From positions 558,001-622,000 of the forward strand of contig NZ_PISM01000014.1 of the NCBI RefSeq assembly GCF_002929225.1: a DNA stretch of 64,000 nt, written 5' to 3'. The DNA is from Stutzerimonas kunmingensis. Lineage in GTDB: Bacteria; Pseudomonadota; Gammaproteobacteria; Pseudomonadales; Pseudomonadaceae. Within the stretch, counting starts at the first letter, position 1, and each line of letters begins with the position of its first letter. Of the stretch, positions 57,984 to 64,000 are shown in pieces. The translations under genes were made by a program, and so were the position numbers. The notes under the pieces are model-generated. The model saw only the letters and a program-made list of their open reading frames with translations. It did not search any database and had not been told where the DNA came from.

Positions 57984-59813
57984 ATGCGAGCCCTGCTACC
58001 GTTACTGACCTGCCTGGCATTGAGCTTTCCCGCCTTCGCCACCATCAGCGAAAGCCATGGTTATGCGCAGTTCGGCACTCTTAAGTATCCGGCCAACTTT
58101 ACCCACTTCGATTGGGTGAATCCGCGCGCGCCGAAGGGTGGCCAGATCAAACTGATGGCCTCCGGAACGTTCGACACCCTGAACCCCTACACTTTCAAGG
58201 GCACCAGCCTGAGTTCGGCACCCGGCTTTCTGCAATACGGCATCAGCGAGCTGAACGAGCCACTGATGGTCGGCACCGGCATCTACGACCCGTCCGGCGA
58301 CGAACCTGCCTCCAGCTACGGTCTGATTGCCGAGTCGGTGGAGCACAGCGATAACTACAGCTGGGTGGTTTTCAACCTGCGCAAGGAAGCCCGCTTTCAT
58401 GACGGCAAGCCGATTACCGCCTATGACGTCGCCTTCTCCTATCGCACCCTGATAAAGGATGGGCACCCCCAGTACCGCTCCAACCTGCAGGGGGTGAAGC
58501 GGGTCGACATCCTCAACCGACATCGCATTCGTTTCATATTCGAGCAACCGAAAAATCCGCTGCTGATCATGCGTCTCGGCGAACTGCCTGTGCTGCCACA
58601 GCACTACTGGAAGAATCGAGACTTCAGCGCGACCACCTTCGAACCCCCACTGGGCAGCGGCCCCTACCGCATCACGCATGTGCAGCCGGGCCGGCAGGTA
58701 GTCTTCGAGCGAGTGCGGGACTGGTGGGGCGCCAAGCTGCCGGCCAATCAGGGGAAATACAATTTCAACCGAGTCTCGGTCGAGTTCTATCGCGATAGCG
58801 TGGTGGCCTTCGAAGCCTTCAAGGTCGGCGAGTTCGACTTCTTCATCGAGCACCAGGCGAAGAACTGGGCCAATGGCTACCAGTTTCCGGCGGTGATGCG
58901 CGGCGACATCATTCGCGCTGAAATCCCCCACCAGATTCCGACCCAGACCCAGGCGCTGTTCATGAACGGGCGCCGCGCGACCTTCGCCGACAATCGTGTG
59001 CGCGAAGCGCTCGGCCTGATGTTCGACTTCGAATGGACCAATCGTGCCCTGTTCTACGGCGCCTACCGCCGCAGCGAAAGCTACTACCCCAACAGCGACT
59101 TCACAGCGACAGGCAAGCCCGAAGGCGGTGAGTGGCTGTTGCTTTCGCCGTACCGCAAGCAGCTCCCACCCGAACTGTTCACCGAGCCCTTCCAGCTTCC
59201 GCAGACCGAAGGCCGCGGGATTCCGCGGGAAACCTTGCGCCACGCGCTAAAACTGCTCGCCGACGCAGGCTGGAAAGCCTCGGATGCCGGCCTGCTTAAC
59301 AGCGCCGGACAGCCGCTGCGCTTCGAGATCCTGCTGGTCAACCCGAGGCTCGAGCGCATCCTTCAGCCCTACGTCGAGAATCTAGCACGCATCGGCATTC
59401 AGGCCAGTCTGCGTACCGTGGACAGCGCACAGTACAAGCAGCGCCTCGATCACTACGACTACGACATGATCCTGATGACGCTGGCCCAGAGCCTCAGCCC
59501 AGGGATCGAACAGTATCTGTACTTTCATTCCAGTCAGGTCGACGTCAAGGGCGGTCGCAACTATGCCGGCATCGCCAATCCGATCATCGACGACCTGATC
59601 GACAAGCTGCTCGCCGCGCAAACCCGCGACGAGCAAGTCGCCGCCGCCCGCGCAATCGACCGCGTGCTGCTGTGGAACCACTACACCATTCCGAACTGGT
59701 TCATCAGTAACCACCGCCTGGCGTACCGCAATCGGTTCGCCCACGTCACCACGCCACCCTATACGCTGGGTTTGCGCGCCTGGTGGCTGAAGAGCCTGGA
59801 GAAGACCAAATGA
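57984..59813 (+). CDS. nppA1: ABC transporter substrate-binding protein NppA1 (YejA-like)
   Basis: A 609-residue periplasmic binding protein of the SBP_bac_5 family, with a signal peptide (1-19, ending AFATISE) and the oligopeptide-binding pattern NPRAPKGGQIKLMASGTFDTLNPYTFKG. In P. aeruginosa the Npp system imports di/tripeptides and peptidyl-nucleoside antibiotics. It is the first gene of a five-gene operon and is paralogous to the next gene. Its stop overlaps the nppA2 start (ATGA). Confidence 0.9.
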   Translation: MRALLPLLTCLALSFPAFATISESHGYAQFGTLKYPANFTHFDWVNPRAPKGGQIKLMASGTFDTLNPYTFKGTSLSSAPGFLQYGISELNEPLMVGTGIYDPSGDEPASSYGLIAESVEHSDNYSWVVFNLRKEARFHDGKPITAYDVAFSYRTLIKDGHPQYRSNLQGVKRVDILNRHRIRFIFEQPKNPLLIMRLGELPVLPQHYWKNRDFSATTFEPPLGSGPYRITHVQPGRQVVFERVRDWWGAKLPANQGKYNFNRVSVEFYRDSVVAFEAFKVGEFDFFIEHQAKNWANGYQFPAVMRGDIIRAEIPHQIPTQTQALFMNGRRATFADNRVREALGLMFDFEWTNRALFYGAYRRSESYYPNSDFTATGKPEGGEWLLLSPYRKQLPPELFTEPFQLPQTEGRGIPRETLRHALKLLADAGWKASDAGLLNSAGQPLRFEILLVNPRLERILQPYVENLARIGIQASLRTVDSAQYKQRLDHYDYDMILMTLAQSLSPGIEQYLYFHSSQVDVKGGRNYAGIANPIIDDLIDKLLAAQTRDEQVAAARAIDRVLLWNHYTIPNWFISNHRLAYRNRFAHVTTPPYTLGLRAWWLKSLEKTK

Positions 59814-61696
59814 ATGATCGCGCGCGCCATCCGCTGCTCCGCGCCGGGCTGCTGGGGCTGCTCTGCCTCGCTGCTATCGCCGAAGCCGCTCCTCGCCATG
59901 CCCTGACGCTGTATGACGAGAAGCCGAAGTACCCGGCCAATTTCCAGCATTTCGAATATGCCAACCCCGACGCTCCCAAGGGCGGGACGTTGCGACAGGC
60001 TGGTTTCGGCGGCTTCGACTCGCTCAACCCCTTCATCAACAAGGGCGTTGCAGCCGACGATATCGGTCTGATCTACGACACCCTCACGACCAACAGCCTG
60101 GACGAACCCTTCACCGTCTACGGCTTGCTCGCGGAAAAGATAGAAAAGGGACCGAACAACAGCTGGGTGCGCTTCCACTTGCGCCCGCAGGCACGCTTCC
60201 ATGACGGCGAGCCGGTAAAGGCCGAGGATGTGGTGTTCACCTTCGAAACCCTTATGAGCCAGGGTGCCCCGCAATACCGCGCCTACTACGCCGATGTGGA
60301 GAAAGTGACAGCGGAAAGCCCGAGGCGGGTGCGCTTCGATTTCAAGCACGATGGCAATCGCGAACTGCCGATGATCCTCGGGCAGATGCCAGTGTTGCCG
60401 AAGCATTGGTGGGAAGGAAAGGAATTCACTTCGGGCAGCCTCGAACCGCCTCTGGGCAGTGGCCCATACCGCGTCGAGAAGGTCCAGGCCGGCCGCTCGA
60501 TCCGCTATGAGCGCGTAGCGGACTACTGGGGCAAGGACCTCCCGGTGAATCGCGGTTTCTACAACTTCGATCACATCAATTTCGATTACTACCGCGACAA
60601 CACCGTCGCCTTGCAGGCGTTCAAGGCCGGGCACTTTGATTATTGGGAGGAGCGCACAGCCAAAAGCTGGGCCACCGCCTATGACATACCAGCGGTGAGG
60701 GACGGTCGGATCGTTCGTGACGAAATTGCGAACGAGAACCCTGCGGGAATGCAGGGCTTCATCTTCAATATCCGCCGCCCGCAGCTGGAGGACCGCCGCG
60801 TCCGTGAAGCCCTCGGGCTCCTGTTCGACTTCGAATGGACCAATCGCCAGCTTTTCAACGGTGCCTACACCCGCACCCGCAGTTACTTCGACAACTCCGA
60901 GCTGGCGTCATCCGGCTTGCCGAATGACGACGAGTTGAAGGTGCTCGAGCCGCTTCGCGGCAAGATCCCGGACGAGGTGTTCGACAAACCGTTCGAGCTA
61001 CCACGTACCGAAGGCAATGGTGTGATCCGCGAACAGCAGCGCAAGGCATACCGGCTGCTCACCGAAGCAGGTTGGAAGGTCGAGAACGACCGCATGCTGG
61101 ACGCTGCCGGCAAGCCGGTGAAGCTCGAGTTCCTGCTGGTCCAGGCCGAGTTTGAACGGGTGCTGCTGCCTTACAAGCGCAATCTGGCCGACCTCGGAAT
61201 CGAACTGGAAATTCGTCGGGTCGACGTTTCGCAATACATCAACCGCCTGCGTTCGCGCGACTACGACATGATCGTCAGCGGCTTTGGCCAATCCAACTCG
61301 CCCGGCAACGAGCAACGCGAGTACTGGCACTCGGCAAGCGCCGACAACCCGGGCAGCCGTAACTTCATCGGCCTCAAGGACCCGGCAGTCGACAGCCTTG
61401 TGGAAGGTTTGATAGGGGCCGATTCGCGCAAGGAATTGATCAGCTACACCCGCGCGCTCGATCGTGTGCTGCTCTGGGGGCATTACGTGGTGCCGAACTG
61501 GCACATAAAGACCTGGCGCGTGGCGTACTGGAATCACCTCGCGCATCCAGAGGTGACGCCCCGGCAGGATATCGGCCTGATGACCTGGTGGCGCAAACCC
61601 GACGCCAAGACACCTGTCGCCGATCCCGTCGAAGCGAAGAAGGCCGAGGAAGCTAGCGCTGCGGTCCCGGCTGATAGCGTCGAGGCGGAGCGCTAA
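59810..61696 (+). CDS. nppA2: ABC transporter substrate-binding protein NppA2 (YejA-like)
   Basis: A 628-residue periplasmic binding protein, clearly paralogous to NppA1 (shared [23 protein letters not shown] and [15 protein letters not shown] blocks). It has a signal peptide (about 1-25) and a charged C-terminal tail ([20 protein letters not shown]) of about 30 residues that NppA1 lacks. The start was chosen at 59810 because it overlaps the nppA1 stop. Two binding proteins feeding one permease would widen substrate range. Confidence 0.9.
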   Translation: MNDRARHPLLRAGLLGLLCLAAIAEAAPRHALTLYDEKPKYPANFQHFEYANPDAPKGGTLRQAGFGGFDSLNPFINKGVAADDIGLIYDTLTTNSLDEPFTVYGLLAEKIEKGPNNSWVRFHLRPQARFHDGEPVKAEDVVFTFETLMSQGAPQYRAYYADVEKVTAESPRRVRFDFKHDGNRELPMILGQMPVLPKHWWEGKEFTSGSLEPPLGSGPYRVEKVQAGRSIRYERVADYWGKDLPVNRGFYNFDHINFDYYRDNTVALQAFKAGHFDYWEERTAKSWATAYDIPAVRDGRIVRDEIANENPAGMQGFIFNIRRPQLEDRRVREALGLLFDFEWTNRQLFNGAYTRTRSYFDNSELASSGLPNDDELKVLEPLRGKIPDEVFDKPFELPRTEGNGVIREQQRKAYRLLTEAGWKVENDRMLDAAGKPVKLEFLLVQAEFERVLLPYKRNLADLGIELEIRRVDVSQYINRLRSRDYDMIVSGFGQSNSPGNEQREYWHSASADNPGSRNFIGLKDPAVDSLVEGLIGADSRKELISYTRALDRVLLWGHYVVPNWHIKTWRVAYWNHLAHPEVTPRQDIGLMTWWRKPDAKTPVADPVEAKKAEEASAAVPADSVEAER

Positions 61697-61698
61697 GC

Positions 61699-62772
61699 AT
61701 GCTGGCTTACATCGTTCGCCGACTGCTGCTGATCATCCCCACGCTGTTCGGCATTCTGCTGATCAATTTCATCATCATCCAGGCCGCACCTGGCGGCCCG
61801 GTGGAGCAGGCAATCGCCAAGCTGGAAGGCTTCGAAGGCGCCACCAGCCGGATCTCTGGCGGTGGCTCGGAAGTCGCGGTCGCCGGCACCAGTTACCGGG
61901 GTGGCCAGGGTCTGGATCCCGAGCTGATCGCCGAGATCGAGCGCCTGTACGGCTTCGACAAACCACCCGCAGAGCGCTTCTGGATCATGCTCAGCAACTA
62001 TCTGCGGCTGGATTTCGGCGAGAGCTTCTTCCGTGACGCCAAGGTGACCGACCTGATCATCGAGAAGATGCCGGTTTCCATCTCGCTGGGTCTGTGGAGC
62101 ACCTTGATCATGTACCTGGCCTCGATCCCGCTGGGCATCGCCAAGGCCACGCGTCACGGCAGCAAGTTCGACGTCTGGACCAGCTCGGCGATCATCGTCG
62201 GCTACGCCATACCGGCGTTCCTGTTCGCCATTCTGCTGATCGTGCTTTTCGCTGGCGGCAGTTACTGGAATTGGTTCCCGTTGCGCGGACTGACGTCGGC
62301 CAACTTCGATGACCTGACCCTGGCCGGCAAGATCATCGACTACTTCTGGCACCTGGCCCTGCCCGTCACCGCGCTGGTGATCGGCAACTTCGCGACGCTG
62401 ACGCTGCTGACCAAGAACAGCTTTCTCGACGAGATCAACAAGCAGTACGTGATCACGGCGCGGGCCAAGGGCCTGAGCAAGAATCGCGTGCTCTACGGCC
62501 ACGTGTTCCGCAATGCCATGTTGATCATCATCGCCGGCTTTCCGTCTGCCTTCATCGGCATGTTCTTCACCGGCTCGCTGCTGATCGAGGTGATCTTCTC
62601 CCTTGACGGGCTCGGCCTGCTCAGCTTCGAGGCGGCAATCAACCGCGACTATCCGGTGGTGTTCGGCACCCTCTTCCTCTTCACGCTGCTCGGACTGGTG
62701 GTGAAGCTGATCGGCGACCTGACCTACACCCTGGTCGACCCGCGCATCGATTTCGAAAGCAGGGAGGCCTGA
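61699..62772 (+). CDS. nppB: ABC transporter permease NppB (YejB-like)
   Basis: A 357-residue inner-membrane permease with six predicted helices. The N-terminus [19 protein letters not shown] is typical of DppB/OppB-type subunits, and the EAA loop is [24 protein letters not shown] periplasmic insertion (about 40-95) with [15 protein letters not shown] distinguishes YejB-type proteins from DppB. It starts 3 bases after nppA2 and is coupled to nppC. Confidence 0.93.
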   Translation: MLAYIVRRLLLIIPTLFGILLINFIIIQAAPGGPVEQAIAKLEGFEGATSRISGGGSEVAVAGTSYRGGQGLDPELIAEIERLYGFDKPPAERFWIMLSNYLRLDFGESFFRDAKVTDLIIEKMPVSISLGLWSTLIMYLASIPLGIAKATRHGSKFDVWTSSAIIVGYAIPAFLFAILLIVLFAGGSYWNWFPLRGLTSANFDDLTLAGKIIDYFWHLALPVTALVIGNFATLTLLTKNSFLDEINKQYVITARAKGLSKNRVLYGHVFRNAMLIIIAGFPSAFIGMFFTGSLLIEVIFSLDGLGLLSFEAAINRDYPVVFGTLFLFTLLGLVVKLIGDLTYTLVDPRIDFESREA

Positions 62773-62773
62773 G

Positions 62774-63793
62774 ATGCAGTTGTCCCCCCTCAACCAGCGC
62801 CGGCTGGCGCTGTTCAAGGCACACAAGCGTGGCTGGTGGTCGCTGTGGATCTTCCTCGCGCTGTTCGTACTCAGCCTTGGCGCGGAGATCATCGCCAACG
62901 ACAAGCCGATCGTGGTGCGCTACGACGGCGAATGGTTCTTCCCGGTGTTCAAGCGTTATCCGGAAACGGCCTTCGGCGGCGAGTTTCCGCTGCAGGCGAA
63001 CTACAAGAGCCCGTACATCCAGGAACTGATTGCCGAGAAGGACGGCTGGATGGTCTGGCCGGTCATTCCCTTCAACTATTCGAGCATCAACTACGAACTG
63101 CAGGTGCCCGCCCCTGCGCCGCCGTCACTGGAGAACTGGCTGGGCACCGATGACCAGGGCCGCGATGTGCTCGCCCGGGTGATCTACGGCTTTCGCATCT
63201 CGGTGCTGTTCGCCCTGACCCTAACCCTGATCAGCTCGGTGATCGGCGTCATCGCCGGCGCCCTGCAGGGCTTCTATGGCGGCTGGGTCGACCTGGTTGG
63301 TCAGCGCCTGCTGGAAATCTGGTCCGGGCTGCCGGTGCTCTATCTGCTGATCATTCTGGCCAGCTTCGTGCAGCCGAACTTCTGGTGGCTGCTGGGCATC
63401 ATGCTGCTGTTCTCCTGGATGAGCCTGGTGGACGTCGTGCGTGCCGAATTCCTCCGTGGGCGCAACCTCGAGTACGTGCGCGCCGCTCGTGCGCTGGGCA
63501 TGCAGAACGGCGCCATCATGTTCCGCCACATCCTGCCGAACGCCATGGTTTCCACCATGACCTTCATGCCGTTCATCCTCACCGGCGCCATCGGCACGCT
63601 CACCGCGCTGGACTTTCTCGGTTTCGGTCTGCCGGCCGGCTCGCCGTCGCTCGGTGAACTGGTCGCCCAGGGCAAGGCCAATCTGCAGGCGCCCTGGCTG
63701 GGCATCAGCGCCTTCATGGTGCTGGCGGTCATGCTGACCCTGCTGGTGTTTATCGGGGAGGCGGCGCGCGATGCCTTCGACCCAAGGAAATAA
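62774..63793 (+). CDS. nppC: ABC transporter permease NppC (YejE-like)
   Basis: A 339-residue permease with the cytoplasmic start typical of OppC-type subunits ([33 protein letters not shown]), a periplasmic segment of about 90 residues and an EAA loop ([23 protein letters not shown]). It pairs with NppB to form the channel and lies 1 base after the nppB stop. Confidence 0.93.
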   Translation: MQLSPLNQRRLALFKAHKRGWWSLWIFLALFVLSLGAEIIANDKPIVVRYDGEWFFPVFKRYPETAFGGEFPLQANYKSPYIQELIAEKDGWMVWPVIPFNYSSINYELQVPAPAPPSLENWLGTDDQGRDVLARVIYGFRISVLFALTLTLISSVIGVIAGALQGFYGGWVDLVGQRLLEIWSGLPVLYLLIILASFVQPNFWWLLGIMLLFSWMSLVDVVRAEFLRGRNLEYVRAARALGMQNGAIMFRHILPNAMVSTMTFMPFILTGAIGTLTALDFLGFGLPAGSPSLGELVAQGKANLQAPWLGISAFMVLAVMLTLLVFIGEAARDAFDPRK

Positions 63794-63794
63794 C

Positions 63795-64000
63795 ATGGCC
63801 GAACAACCGATAGCCGAGAATCTGGTCGAGGTCCGCGATCTGGCCGTCGAGTTCGTCACCGGCGAACAGGTCCAGCGTGTCGTCGAAGGCGTGACATTCG
63901 ACATTCGCAAGGGCGAAACCCTGGCCCTGGTCGGGGAAAGCGGCTCGGGCAAGTCCGTGACGGCTCATTCCATCCTGCGACTGCTGCCCTACCCGCTCGC
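63795..64000 (+). CDS. nppD: ABC transporter ATP-binding protein NppD, partial
   Basis: The first 68 codons of an oligopeptide-type ATPase. The N-terminal strand ([23 protein letters not shown]) and the Walker A motif GESGSGKS are visible before the window ends. NppD proteins carry two cassettes in one chain (YejF type), which cannot be confirmed here. It follows nppC by one base, completing the operon. Confidence 0.9.
   Translation, partial: MAEQPIAENLVEVRDLAVEFVTGEQVQRVVEGVTFDIRKGETLALVGESGSGKSVTAHSILRLLPYPL

Noticed and set aside
61693..62904. A 403-codon minus frame opposite nppB
   Set aside because: Shadow of the permease; composition is Q/D/H-rich and not membrane or enzyme like.

Overview
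This window is an ordinary, GC-rich chromosomal segment of a gamma-proteobacterium of the Pseudomonas / Stutzerimonas (P. stutzeri group) type. Three things support this: the codon usage, the gene families (fimL, ldcA, cti, dguRABC, nppA1A2BCD), and a gene order from nfuA-cti-metH down to nppD. That order follows, from memory, the P. aeruginosa PAO1 block PA1847 to PA1807 with insertions. I see no tRNA, rRNA, insertion sequence, prophage, integrase or CRISPR array.

Region by region. 1-953 (minus): a gluconokinase reading continuously into a TRAP small permease (DctQ), running off the left edge. 1130-2526: ppiC and zapE. 2568-6273: a D-glutamate utilisation locus (dguR divergent from dguABC) with a clear LysR-type palindrome. 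6316-8427: a TonB-dependent receptor with a palindromic operator at its promoter. 8780-12346: the ABC-F ATPase YbiT, an epoxide-hydrolase-like enzyme and uppP. 12609-14252: a chemoreceptor gene split by an in-frame amber codon. 14656-17552: small unknown proteins, a YetF-type membrane protein with a zinc ribbon, and topoisomerase IB. 17549-19491: a response regulator-CheC protein and a diguanylate cyclase, translationally coupled. 19643-26866: nfuA, cti, metH and a small metH satellite gene.

26874-35054: acyltransferase, pnuC with a NadR-like kinase, an EamA exporter, a DUF1883 protein, an MFS transporter, an RlmN-like radical SAM enzyme, a leucine-rich-repeat protein kinase and a membrane protein. 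35220-38782: Hsp20, DUF2970, cysI with its DUF934 partner, and two 33-codon genes on the minus strand (36140-36241 and 38681-38782). 38890-44268: an acrylyl-CoA-reductase-like enzyme, SohB, and a lipid/acyl-CoA cluster (histidine phosphatase, SCP2, phosphotransferase, SDR) headed by a PsrA-like operator. 44324-51714: a membrane protein, TSUP permease, nudC, fimL, a crotonase and ldcA. 51831-56381: dnaQ, rnhA, a methyltransferase, gloB and mltD. 56393-57868: an HDOD protein. 57984-64000: the Npp (Yej-type) peptide/nucleoside-peptide ABC importer, with two tandem binding proteins, ending inside nppD.

Most genes are housekeeping. The less ordinary items are the kinase-permease fusion, the broken chemoreceptor, the LRR kinase next to an RlmN paralogue, the two 33-codon genes, the hairpin that hides a ribosome-binding site before the hydrolase, and the candidate operators (LysR, Zur-like, IscR-like, PsrA-like). 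I did not find a clearly novel multi-gene defence or biosynthetic system.
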